50,676 nt of DNA from Flavobacteriales bacterium (lineage in GTDB: Bacteria > Bacteroidota > Bacteroidia > Flavobacteriales > TMED113). How positions within the stretch are numbered: position 1 is the first letter of the stretch; every line of letters begins with the position of its first letter. Of the stretch, positions 29,786 to 39,277 are shown piece by piece. Position numbers and translations under genes: made by a program. The stretch is from contig PKDT01000068.1 of the NCBI GenBank assembly GCA_002863085.1, forward strand, positions 1-50,676. Direction: 5' to 3'. The notes under the pieces are model-generated. The model saw only the letters and a program-made list of their open reading frames with translations. It was not told where the DNA came from and did no database searches.

Positions 29786-31579
29786 TTAAATCGAAAAGCC
29801 ATATTTACCGTCATTTTTTAGTCTCAGTGCTATTTCCCGTCTAATTTCTTTTATTTTGAAGTCATTAGAATTACTCAATTTATTCAACAAAATAAACAAA
29901 ATTTTCTTTTCAAATCCACTTGAGCATGTTGTTATAATCTCTTGAGAAGCTTGCTTAATTGTATTTAACGACTCACAAAGATGATTTTGTAGCATTTTGA
30001 TTTGGGTAATACAATTTTCTTTACCGTTTAATTTTATTAATTTTTCTGTTTTTAGAAGTACAGATTCTGATATATAGGTTTCAATAATTAAATCAGCGAT
30101 TCTTAAAAGTAACTCTTGCTCTTTAACAAGTTTCGCTTTAAATTTCTGTGCAGCAAGTCCTAACAACAATAATGTTAAATCTTTGATATTCACTACAATT
30201 TGCTTTTCTTTACTTAATGAAGATTTAACGATTTTTTTATTTATTCCTAATAAAGTCAAAGGAATACGTTTTCTAATTTCTTTGATTTTTTTGAAGATAT
30301 TTAATTCTTTTTTAATTGCTTTTTTTAATGTCATTTCAACTATGAGCATTCGATTTATTTCATTGGTGCCCTCGTAAATTCTCGAAATTCTAGCATCTCT
30401 GTAAGCAGGTTCTACCAGTGTGTCTGCTGAGTATCCCATTCCACCATGAATTTGAATCGCTTGATCTGAAACATACATTATTACCTCTGAACCATAAACT
30501 TTCATTATCGCACATTCCACAGCATAACTGAGAAGTGACTGAAGTTTTGCATCTGTTTTTTCAGTTCCGTTTTTAATAAGTTCTGAAATTTTAGTTTCTA
30601 TATCATTTCCAGCTCTGTATAATGCTGCATTGGAAGCATAAGTTTTTGTAGCCATGTGAGCAAATTTTTCTTGAATTGCTCCATAATCGATTATAGCAGT
30701 ATTAAACTGTTTTCTTTGAAGTGCATAGCTTATTGAAATATTCAAGACTTTTTCAGCTGCAGCAGTAGTCGCGGCACATAATTTTATTCTTCCAACGTTT
30801 AGTGAGTTCATCGCAATTTTAAAGCCTCCATTCCTTTCACCTAGAATTTGTTGTGATGGAACGATAGTCTTATCATAAAATACCTGCCTTGTAGATGAAG
30901 AACTAAGCCCAAGTTTTTTCTCTTCTTCTCCTAGGGTGACACCGTTAGATTCTGATTTTTTTAATACAAATCCAGTAATATTTTTATCATTTTCAATTCT
31001 GGCAAATACAATGAAAACTTCAGAGAAGCCTGCATTGCTTATCCAAATTTTCTGACCTGTGATTTCATATGATTTTTTATCGTTGGAAAGAACAGCAATT
31101 GTTTTACCTGAGTTTGCGTCTGATCCAGCTTCTGGTTCTGTTAGGTTATAACAAGCAATCCACTCTCCTGACGCAATTTTTGGTAAAAATTCCTTTTTTA
31201 TGTCCTCACTTCCGTAGTATAAAATAGGGTAGGTACCAATGCCAGTATGAGCACCATAAGCAGTTGCAATAGAACCAGAGTCACAGCTCATTTCTCCACA
31301 AATAAACATTGACAAATTAAAGCCCATTCCAAATCCACCATATTCTTCAGGAATATTGAGTCCCAATAATCCCATTTCACCGGCTTTCTTCATGATTTTT
31401 TTTACAAGTTCATAATTTTTGTTTTCGAGTTCATGAACATTGGGCTCTATTTCTTTTTTGACAAATTCTCTTGTTGCTTCAATCATTTGAAGTGAGGTTT
31501 TATCAAATTCTTCAATAATAAAAACATTATTAAAGTTTGTTTCTTCAACTAAAAATGAGCATCCGATTTGTTTATTCAT
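29786..31579 (-). CDS. Acyl-CoA dehydrogenase with C-terminal extension (FadE/VLCAD-like)
   Basis: YNLTEPEAGSDANSGKT, WISNAGFSEVFIVFA, RKQFNTAIIDYGAIQEKFAHM, IHGGMGYSADTLVEPAYRDARISRIYEGTNEINRML. Confidence 0.93.
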   Translation of the reverse strand: MNKQIGCSFLVEETNFNNVFIIEEFDKTSLQMIEATREFVKKEIEPNVHELENKNYELVKKIMKKAGEMGLLGLNIPEEYGGFGMGFNLSMFICGEMSCDSGSIATAYGAHTGIGTYPILYYGSEDIKKEFLPKIASGEWIACYNLTEPEAGSDANSGKTIAVLSNDKKSYEITGQKIWISNAGFSEVFIVFARIENDKNITGFVLKKSESNGVTLGEEEKKLGLSSSSTRQVFYDKTIVPSQQILGERNGGFKIAMNSLNVGRIKLCAATTAAAEKVLNISISYALQRKQFNTAIIDYGAIQEKFAHMATKTYASNAALYRAGNDIETKISELIKNGTEKTDAKLQSLLSYAVECAIMKVYGSEVIMYVSDQAIQIHGGMGYSADTLVEPAYRDARISRIYEGTNEINRMLIVEMTLKKAIKKELNIFKKIKEIRKRIPLTLLGINKKIVKSSLSKEKQIVVNIKDLTLLLLGLAAQKFKAKLVKEQELLLRIADLIIETYISESVLLKTEKLIKLNGKENCITQIKMLQNHLCESLNTIKQASQEIITTCSSGFEKKILFILLNKLSNSNDFKIKEIRREIALRLKNDGKYGFSI

Positions 31580-31585
31580 AAATAT

Positions 31586-32767
31586 TTATTTTAATAGTTC
31601 AAATATTCCAGCTGCTCCTTGGCCTGTACCAACACACATGGTTACCATACCAAACTTGTTATTTCTCCTTCTCATTTCATTTAACAATTGAACCGAAAGT
31701 TTAGCTCCTGTACAACCTAAAGGATGACCAAGTGCAATTGCACCACCATTGACATTAATTATTTCAGGATTTAGATTTGCTTCTCTAATAACAGCTAATG
31801 CTTGGCATGCAAATGCCTCGTTTAGTTCTATCAGCTCTATATCATCAATATTAAGGTTTGCTTGCTTTAAGGCCTGAGGTATAGCACTGACAGGTCCAAT
31901 ACCCATGTGTTTTGGTTCAACTCCAGCCACAGCGTAGCTTTTTAATTTAGCAATGGGTTCAAGTCCAAGTTTAACTAACATTTTTTCGGACATTAGTGTC
32001 AGAAAGGCGGCTCCATCTGATGTCTGAGATGAATTTCCAGCCGTGACAGTGCCATTCGTTGAAAAAACAGGCTTAAGTTTTGCAAGTTTTTCAATTGTTG
32101 TATCATTTCTTGGGCCCTCGTCAGTATCAAAGATAAAATCCTTTGTAATTTTATTTTCTTTTTCATCAAGCGATGTTTCAATTACTTTATAAGGAATAAT
32201 ATCATCATTGAAGAGTCCATTGCTAATTGCATTTACGGCTTTCATGTGTGAATAATATGCAAATTCATCTTGATCATCTCTACTTATATTATATTTTTGA
32301 ACGATTGCTTCTGCTGTATTGCCCATGCCCCAGTACCAATCTGGGTTAATTTTTGCTATATGATAATTTGGAATAATTCTCCATCCTCCCATTGGTATTT
32401 TGGACATGCTTTCAACTCCACCAGCTAAAATACATTCCGCCATTGATGTTTTAATTTTAGCTGCGGCCAACGCAACAGATTCAAGTCCGGACGAGCAATA
32501 CCTATTTACAGTCATACCAGGTACTTTAACAGTATTAAGTCCTAATAATGAGATCATCCTTCCTATATTTAGACCTTGTTCAGCTTCAGGTGTCGCATTA
32601 CCTACGATTACATCGTTGATAAAATTATTATTGAACCCAGGAATTTTCTTGGTTATTTGACTTATTATTTCTGCTCCTAAATCGTCGGGTCTAGTAAATC
32701 TAAGTTTGCCTTTTTTTGCTTTTGATACTGCACTTCTATATGCATTAACTATATATACTTCTTCCAT
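31586..32767 (-). CDS. Acetyl-CoA C-acyltransferase (thiolase)
   Basis: VNRYCSSGLESVALAAAKI, NGTVTAGNSSQTSDGAA, ELNEAFACQALAVI, NVNGGAIALGHPLGCTGAKL, MCVGTGQGAAGIFE. Confidence 0.95.
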   Translation of the reverse strand: MEEVYIVNAYRSAVSKAKKGKLRFTRPDDLGAEIISQITKKIPGFNNNFINDVIVGNATPEAEQGLNIGRMISLLGLNTVKVPGMTVNRYCSSGLESVALAAAKIKTSMAECILAGGVESMSKIPMGGWRIIPNYHIAKINPDWYWGMGNTAEAIVQKYNISRDDQDEFAYYSHMKAVNAISNGLFNDDIIPYKVIETSLDEKENKITKDFIFDTDEGPRNDTTIEKLAKLKPVFSTNGTVTAGNSSQTSDGAAFLTLMSEKMLVKLGLEPIAKLKSYAVAGVEPKHMGIGPVSAIPQALKQANLNIDDIELIELNEAFACQALAVIREANLNPEIINVNGGAIALGHPLGCTGAKLSVQLLNEMRRRNNKFGMVTMCVGTGQGAAGIFELLK

Positions 32768-32769
32768 AA

Positions 32770-35124
32770 TTAATTTCTGAGTGGTTTGCCTTTTTCTAAC
32801 ATATGTTTTATTCTTTCAAGTGTTTTGGGTTCTCCGCAAAGTGACAAAAAAGCTTCTCTTTCGATGTCAAGAAGATATTGTTCAGTAACATTAGTTGGAG
32901 AAGATAGATTTCCACCACAAAGAACATATGCTAATTTTTCGCACATTAGTTGTTCATGCTTGGTTATGTATCCACCATGTTCAAATGTATCCGCTCCAAT
33001 CAGAAACATACCTAAACCATCTTTGCCCAAAACTTTTATCTTTTTATCCATTATAGGTTTAGTATAGCCAAGATTATGAATAAAATTAACCTTTTCTTTT
33101 GCATCTTGTATCAGCTTGTCAGAGTTGATAGAAATATTGTCTTTTCCGTTTTGAAGATATCCTAGATCAAAAGCCTCGTGAGCAGATGTTGCAACTTTGG
33201 CTTGGCCAATATTAAGAAAGAACTCTTTGAGTCTTGGAAGTTCAATATCTCCATCATAGTACATATGGGATGCTCTGAGTGCCATTTCTTTTGTGCCGCC
33301 ACCTCCAGGAATTAGACCAACTCCTAATTCTACAAGTCCAATATATGACTCGGCAGCCGCTTGAACAGCATCTGCGTGAAGTGACAATTCACAACCTCCA
33401 CCCAAAACTAATCCATGAGTAGCTACGACGACAGGTATGTCAGAGTATCTAATTCTCATTGAAGTATTTTGAAATGTTTTTACAGCGTCCTCTAAAATTT
33501 TCCACTCCTGTTCAACAATTAATGTGAAAATCATACTTATATCGGCACCAGCTGAAAAGTGCTCTCCTTGGTTCCCTATTACCAAACCTTTATAATCTTT
33601 TTCAGCAATGTCTAAGCCATGATTAATTCCCTCAATTACTTCTTTACCGATTGAGTTTAACTTGGTGTGAAATTCAATGTTAAGAATATCATCTCCTATA
33701 TCGATTAGAGAAACACCCTCGTTTTTCCAAACTAATGAATTATCTTTTAATGATTTTAAATTAATCAATTTGTTAAGAACAGGAATTGGCTTGAAATTTT
33801 TTGTTTCTTTTGAATAAATACTTTCATTTCCATCAACTGACTTATAAAAACTTTTAATATTAACTTTCTCAATCCAACTTGGTATTTTGAGGTTTTCGTC
33901 TTTAATTAATTGAATACCTTTGTCTATCCCGATTTGGTCCCACATTTCGAATGGGCCAATCTTCCAACCAAAACCAGCACACATAGCTTTATCAATTTTG
34001 TATATTTCGTCACAAATTTCATTTATGCGGTGAGAAACATATGAAAACATAAATGCAAACATTTTTTTATAAAATTGAGAGGCTAAATCATTTGAAACAA
34101 TTAACATTGGTAACCTTTCACTCAAAGAACTAATTTTTCTAGTCTTTTTCAATAATTCAAATTCTGGTTTAGGAGCCTTGCGATATTCAAGTGAGTCAAT
34201 GTCTAAGCTGAGAATTATTTTTTTACCATTGCTGTCAACATCTTTTTTGTAAAAGCCTTTTTGTGTTTTACTACCAAGCATGTTTTTATCAATCATTTTA
34301 GTAATAAAATTGGGAAGTTTAAATATATCACGATGTTCATCATTTTGACAGTTATTGTATACGCCTTCAGCAACACGTGCCAAAGTATCTAAGCCAACTA
34401 AGTCTGATGTTCGAAATGTTGCAGACTTTGGACGACCAATTATCTGACCAGTTAATCTGTCGACTTCATCAATTGTTAGGTTCAGTTCACCGATAATTTT
34501 AAACAATGAACAAATACCCGCAACTCCGACTCTATTGGCTATAAATGCTGGCGTATCATTGCATAACACAGTAGTTTTGCCCAGAAACTTTTCACCATAT
34601 GACATCAAGAAGGTTATGAGATTTTTATTAGTTTTAGATGAAGGAATAATTTCAAGAAGCTTTAAGTACCTTGGTGGGTTAAAAAAATGTGTTCCACAAA
34701 AATATTCACAAAAGTCGGAACTTCTATCCTTAAGCATGCTTTCAATTGGAATTCCAGAGGTATTTGAGCTAATTATTGAGCCCTTTGTTCGGTACTTTTC
34801 AATGTTTTTGAAAAGCTGCTTTTTTATTTCTAGATTTTCTATTATTGCTTCTAGAATCCAGTCGCAAGATTCTATTTTTTTTAAATCATCATCCAAATTT
34901 CCAATTTCAATTCTATCACTAAATTCTTTTTTGTAGAGGGGGGCAGGCTTTGATTTTATTGTTTTTTTAAGTGAATCATAAACAATTTGGTTTTTAAACT
35001 CCTTATTATCAGACGTTATATCAAGTAATAAAACTTTCACACCTATATTAGCAAAATGGCACGCTATTCTTGAACCCATTATTCCTGAACCTATGACGGC
35101 AACTTTATTTATTTTTTTGTTCAT
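32770..35124 (-). CDS. 3-hydroxyacyl-CoA dehydrogenase / enoyl-CoA hydratase fusion (FadN-like domain order)
   Basis: HCDH first: VAVIGSGIMGSRIACHFANIG, GTHFFNPPRYLKLLEIIP; ECH C-terminal: LGGGCELSLHADAVQAAAESYIGLVELGVGLIPGGGGTKE. Confidence 0.94.
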   Translation of the reverse strand: MNKKINKVAVIGSGIMGSRIACHFANIGVKVLLLDITSDNKEFKNQIVYDSLKKTIKSKPAPLYKKEFSDRIEIGNLDDDLKKIESCDWILEAIIENLEIKKQLFKNIEKYRTKGSIISSNTSGIPIESMLKDRSSDFCEYFCGTHFFNPPRYLKLLEIIPSSKTNKNLITFLMSYGEKFLGKTTVLCNDTPAFIANRVGVAGICSLFKIIGELNLTIDEVDRLTGQIIGRPKSATFRTSDLVGLDTLARVAEGVYNNCQNDEHRDIFKLPNFITKMIDKNMLGSKTQKGFYKKDVDSNGKKIILSLDIDSLEYRKAPKPEFELLKKTRKISSLSERLPMLIVSNDLASQFYKKMFAFMFSYVSHRINEICDEIYKIDKAMCAGFGWKIGPFEMWDQIGIDKGIQLIKDENLKIPSWIEKVNIKSFYKSVDGNESIYSKETKNFKPIPVLNKLINLKSLKDNSLVWKNEGVSLIDIGDDILNIEFHTKLNSIGKEVIEGINHGLDIAEKDYKGLVIGNQGEHFSAGADISMIFTLIVEQEWKILEDAVKTFQNTSMRIRYSDIPVVVATHGLVLGGGCELSLHADAVQAAAESYIGLVELGVGLIPGGGGTKEMALRASHMYYDGDIELPRLKEFFLNIGQAKVATSAHEAFDLGYLQNGKDNISINSDKLIQDAKEKVNFIHNLGYTKPIMDKKIKVLGKDGLGMFLIGADTFEHGGYITKHEQLMCEKLAYVLCGGNLSSPTNVTEQYLLDIEREAFLSLCGEPKTLERIKHMLEKGKPLRN

Positions 35125-36932
35125 CTGTAAATTTCGTTGTATTGTTTAGAGTATTTTTTTATTATATTTTTTCTCCTTAGTTTCATTGTTGCAGTCAACT
35201 CGCCACCATCAACTGACCATGGTGAGCTTAAAAGTCTAAAAACTTTAATTCTTTCATAAGGATTAAAAAAGCTGTTGAATTGTTCAACCTCATTATCAAA
35301 TTTCTTTAACACCTTGTCATTTTTTATAATTTCGGTTATTTCTTTAATATTTATCTTGTGCTTATTACACCAAAAATTTAATCCTTCTGTTGAGGGAACT
35401 ATCAAAGCAGCTGCATGTTTTTCACCTTCACCTATTACAATTATCTGTTCAATTAGTCTAGATTCTTTAAATTTGTTTTCCATGACTTGAGGAGCAATAT
35501 ATTTGCCGCCTGATGTTTTAAAAATCTCTTTTTTTCGATCAGTGATTTTTAAATATTTATCGTCAACTAAGCGACCAATATCACCAGTATGAAACCAACC
35601 GTCATTTGTTAGAACTTTCTTTGTTTCATCTGCTTTGTTGAAATATCCCATCATAATATTAGGACCTCTAACTACAATTTCTCCTTCGCCATCTTTCATA
35701 CCATCTTCATGAATAAGTTTTAATTCAACACCATCAATTAGTGTACCAACTGTACCATAACAGGCATCATTGGTATGAGCTAGATTAACTGAAATAACTG
35801 GCGATGTTTCGGATAAGCCATAGCCTTCAAGAACTGGCATTTGAGCTGCAGTAAATATTTTAGCTATTCTTTCTTGTAAAGCAGATGCACCAGAAAAAAT
35901 GAATCTCATTCTTCCTCCAACTGCTTCCCTCCACTTGTTAAAGATTAATTTATTTGCTATTGACAATTGAAGTTCATATAGAAGTCCATTTTTTTTGTTG
36001 TATTGGTGATTCAGTCCCAAGTTTACAGCCCAGAAAAATAATAATCTTTTTAAACCTTTCAGCTCGTTACCCTTGGTTAAGATTTTGTCATAGACTTTTT
36101 CAAGCAATCTTGGAACTGTAGGCATAATAGTAGGTTTGATAATTTTCAGGTCGTCACCTATGTAGTCAATTCCTCTCGAGTAATAGATAGATACTCCAGT
36201 ATACATGTAAAAATACTCTACCATTCGTTCAAATACATGGCACAACGGAAGAAAGCTAATGGCTCTGTCGTTTATCCCAACAGGAAGAAGGTTTTTAACT
36301 GCCTTTACTTGACTTAATACGTTTTTGTGACTCAACATTACTCCTTTTGGATTTCCAGTGGTTCCGGATGTATAAATAAGAGTAAATAAATCTTCTTCAT
36401 TAATTGAGTTTTGAATTTCAAATATTTTTTGTTTGTTATTTTTTTTAGAACCCAAATCAATCAAATCATTGAAGTTTCTTAAATTCTTTAAATTATCGAA
36501 TGAAATAATTTCATCAAGACAATCAATTTCTTCAACTAAACCTTTAACATTTTGATATATATCATTTGAACCAACAAAAACTAATTTTGCTCCACAGTCA
36601 TTTATTATATATTTATATTCTTCTCTTGTTATATTTGGATAAATTGGTGCATTTATTGCACCTACTTTGCTTATTGACATGTCTAAAAGACTCCACTCGG
36701 GACGATTTGGTGAGACTATGCAAATTTTATCTTGTTTTTTTACACCTAGCTCTATTAATGCAGATGCAAGTTTATTTGAAATTTCAACGAATTCTGACGA
36801 ACTATATTTTTTGATTCCATTACTTGTAGTAACAGCAATCATGTCATCTTTTGGATAGAGTTTATTATACCTTTCGTCTAAACTATATAAATTTAATTTT
36901 TCCATTTTAAGGGGGTACTTATTTACCTTCAA
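35121..36932 (-). CDS. Long-chain fatty-acid--CoA ligase
   Basis: LIYTSGTTGNPKGVMLSHKN, GYGLSETSPVISVN, GWFHTGDIGRLVDDKYLKITDRKKEIFKTSGGKYIAP. An alternative ATG at 36905 (MEKLNLYSLDERY) is equally plausible. Confidence 0.94.
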   Translation of the reverse strand: MKVNKYPLKMEKLNLYSLDERYNKLYPKDDMIAVTTSNGIKKYSSSEFVEISNKLASALIELGVKKQDKICIVSPNRPEWSLLDMSISKVGAINAPIYPNITREEYKYIINDCGAKLVFVGSNDIYQNVKGLVEEIDCLDEIISFDNLKNLRNFNDLIDLGSKKNNKQKIFEIQNSINEEDLFTLIYTSGTTGNPKGVMLSHKNVLSQVKAVKNLLPVGINDRAISFLPLCHVFERMVEYFYMYTGVSIYYSRGIDYIGDDLKIIKPTIMPTVPRLLEKVYDKILTKGNELKGLKRLLFFWAVNLGLNHQYNKKNGLLYELQLSIANKLIFNKWREAVGGRMRFIFSGASALQERIAKIFTAAQMPVLEGYGLSETSPVISVNLAHTNDACYGTVGTLIDGVELKLIHEDGMKDGEGEIVVRGPNIMMGYFNKADETKKVLTNDGWFHTGDIGRLVDDKYLKITDRKKEIFKTSGGKYIAPQVMENKFKESRLIEQIIVIGEGEKHAAALIVPSTEGLNFWCNKHKINIKEITEIIKNDKVLKKFDNEVEQFNSFFNPYERIKVFRLLSSPWSVDGGELTATMKLRRKNIIKKYSKQYNEIYR

Positions 36933-36968
36933 TCTAGTTAAAAAATGTCAGAAATCCTTTAAAAGCTG

Positions 36969-37021
36969 ATGTCATTTTTAAAATATTTATAATTAATGAC
37001 ATATATAATTTATAAATATTT
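36969..37021. repeat. Interleaved inverted repeats in the fatty-acid operon/purL divergent region
   Basis: ATGTCATT (36969..36976)/AATGACAT (36995..37002) and AAATATTTATAA (36981..36992)/TTATAAATATTT (37010..37021), all perfect by inspection. Confidence 0.75.
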
Positions 37022-37054
37022 ATTTTTAGTGTAATTTTTATCTAATAGCCGCCA

Positions 37055-39274
37055 ATGAAATCACCTACAAATTATAATGATGCAGAAAGTCTTGGACTTC
37101 TACGCGAGGAATTTGACAAGATATGCCAGATTCTAAATCGTAAACCAAATTTCACTGAATTAAGTATATACTCAGTCATGTGGTCAGAGCATTGTTCCTA
37201 CAAAAACTCAATTTTATGGTTAAAAAAATTACCTAAGAAAGGCAGTCAAATGTTAGTCGAAGCCGGAGAAGAAAATGCCGGCCTCGTTGATATTGGTGAT
37301 GGTTTGGCATGTGCATTCAAAATTGAGTCCCACAATCACCCCTCTGCTTTGGAGCCTTATCAAGGTGCTGCTACCGGTGTAGGTGGCATAAATAGAGATA
37401 TTTTCACAATGGGAGCTCGACCAATTGCCCAGTTAAATTCCCTAAGGTTTGGTGAGTTGAAAAATAATAGAACTCAATGGTTGCTAAAAGGTGTTGTCAG
37501 AGGTATTGGAGACTATGGCAACTCATTTGGTATTCCAACTGTAGGTGGTGAAACCTTTTTTGATAAGAGCTACAACGCAAATCCTCTAGTTAATGCCTTT
37601 TCAGCTGGTATTATGAAGAAAGGTGACATGATTTCTGCGGTTGCGAAAGGGGCAGGCAACCCAGTCTTTATTGTAGGTTCTTCAACAGGCAAGGACGGAA
37701 TTAACGGTGCTGCATTTGCTTCTAAAGATTTGACTGAGGACTCCATGAATGATATCCCGTCAGTTCAAGTTGGTGATCCTTTTCAAGAAAAATTATTACT
37801 TGAAGCCACGATGGAATTATCTAAGACAAATACATTAGTTGGAATGCAAGATATGGGTGCAGCTGGAATAATTTGTTCAACATCTGAAATGAGTAGCTCA
37901 GGTAACTGTGGTATGAAAATTAATCTGGAAAAGGTACCAACAAGACAAAATATGCTGCCTCATGAGATCCTTCTTTCTGAGTCTCAAGAGCGGATGTTAT
38001 TAGTTATAAAAAAAGGAAAGGAGTCCTCGGCTCTAAAAATATTTAAAAAATGGGATTTAAATTGCGAAAAAATTGGTGAGGTAACAGACGGTGATATGCT
38101 CGAATTTTATTTTAATAATGAGCTTATTGCTTCAGTTCCCTCAAAATCTTTAGTCCTCGGTGGGGGGGCACCGGTTTATCAGAGGGAATACAAAGAGCCT
38201 GAATATTATAAAGAATATAAGAATTTTAGAATTTCAAAAATTCTCCCGCCTGAAAATATTATCCAAGTTGCAAATGAAATTATTAAATTACCAAATATTG
38301 CATCAAAAAAGTGGATATATCAACAATATGATTCAATGGTAGGAACTGTCAATATGGGAACAAATTTACCATCAGACGCATCTATTGTCAACTTAAAGGA
38401 TACTAATAAGGCATTGGCTATGACAGTTGATTGTAATGCCAGATATGTTCATGCAGACCCGGAGATTGGTTGTGCAATCGCAGTTTGTGAAGCTGCACGA
38501 AATATAATTTGTTCTGGAGGAAAGCCTCTTGCTATAACAAATTGTCTAAACTTTGGTAATCCCTACGATCCTGAAGTTTATTGGCAGTTTGTTAAATCAA
38601 TAGAGGGAATGAAATTTGCATGTGAAAAACTCAACACACCAGTAACCGGCGGTAATGTAAGTTTTTATAATCAAACTGTTACTAAAGATGGTGCAGAGCC
38701 CTGTTTTCCAACACCAACAATTGGAATGATTGGTTTAGTCCATGACAAGGAAAAGACAATGACTTTGAATTTCAAAAACAAAGGTGACCTAATATATCTA
38801 ATTGGTGATTGTTACGATGACATATCCTCGTCTGAATATCTTGCAAACTATTTAAATATTGACTCAAGTCCAGCTCCTTTTTTTGATATTGAATCGGAGT
38901 TACTGTTACATAAAACTATATCTTCACTGATTGAATCTGGACAAATAAATTCAGCTCACGACGTTTCTGACGGTGGATTATATGTAGCACTCATAGAGTC
39001 ATGTATTGCAAATAACCTTGGATTTGATATTTTTACAAATCATGATTTTCGATTAGATGCATATTTATTTGGCGAATCCCAAAGTAGGGTTGTTGTGTCA
39101 ATAGATCCCAAAAAAAAGAAAATTTTTGAAAACTTTCTTAAGAACAAATCAAACTATACATTTTTAGGTGAAGTTTCGAATGGTAAAATTGTTATTGATG
39201 ATATGGATTTTGGAAATATTGAGGTGGTCAAACAAGATTATTTAAATTCCATAGAGAACATACTTGAATCTTGA
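37055..39274 (+). CDS. purL: Phosphoribosylformylglycinamidine synthase subunit PurL (small form)
   Basis: SVMWSEHCSYKNS, KIESHNHPSALEPYQGAATGVGGINRDIFTMGARPIA, VQVGDPFQEKLLLEA, SAHDVSDGGLYVALIE; 739 aa without a fused glutaminase domain. Confidence 0.96.
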   Translation: MKSPTNYNDAESLGLLREEFDKICQILNRKPNFTELSIYSVMWSEHCSYKNSILWLKKLPKKGSQMLVEAGEENAGLVDIGDGLACAFKIESHNHPSALEPYQGAATGVGGINRDIFTMGARPIAQLNSLRFGELKNNRTQWLLKGVVRGIGDYGNSFGIPTVGGETFFDKSYNANPLVNAFSAGIMKKGDMISAVAKGAGNPVFIVGSSTGKDGINGAAFASKDLTEDSMNDIPSVQVGDPFQEKLLLEATMELSKTNTLVGMQDMGAAGIICSTSEMSSSGNCGMKINLEKVPTRQNMLPHEILLSESQERMLLVIKKGKESSALKIFKKWDLNCEKIGEVTDGDMLEFYFNNELIASVPSKSLVLGGGAPVYQREYKEPEYYKEYKNFRISKILPPENIIQVANEIIKLPNIASKKWIYQQYDSMVGTVNMGTNLPSDASIVNLKDTNKALAMTVDCNARYVHADPEIGCAIAVCEAARNIICSGGKPLAITNCLNFGNPYDPEVYWQFVKSIEGMKFACEKLNTPVTGGNVSFYNQTVTKDGAEPCFPTPTIGMIGLVHDKEKTMTLNFKNKGDLIYLIGDCYDDISSSEYLANYLNIDSSPAPFFDIESELLLHKTISSLIESGQINSAHDVSDGGLYVALIESCIANNLGFDIFTNHDFRLDAYLFGESQSRVVVSIDPKKKKIFENFLKNKSNYTFLGEVSNGKIVIDDMDFGNIEVVKQDYLNSIENILES

Positions 39275-39277
39275 TTT

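Noticed and set aside
34535-34936. 133-aa plus-strand ORF antisense to the HCDH-ECH fusion
   Set aside because: Lies entirely over conserved HCDH coding sequence; no recognisable motif.
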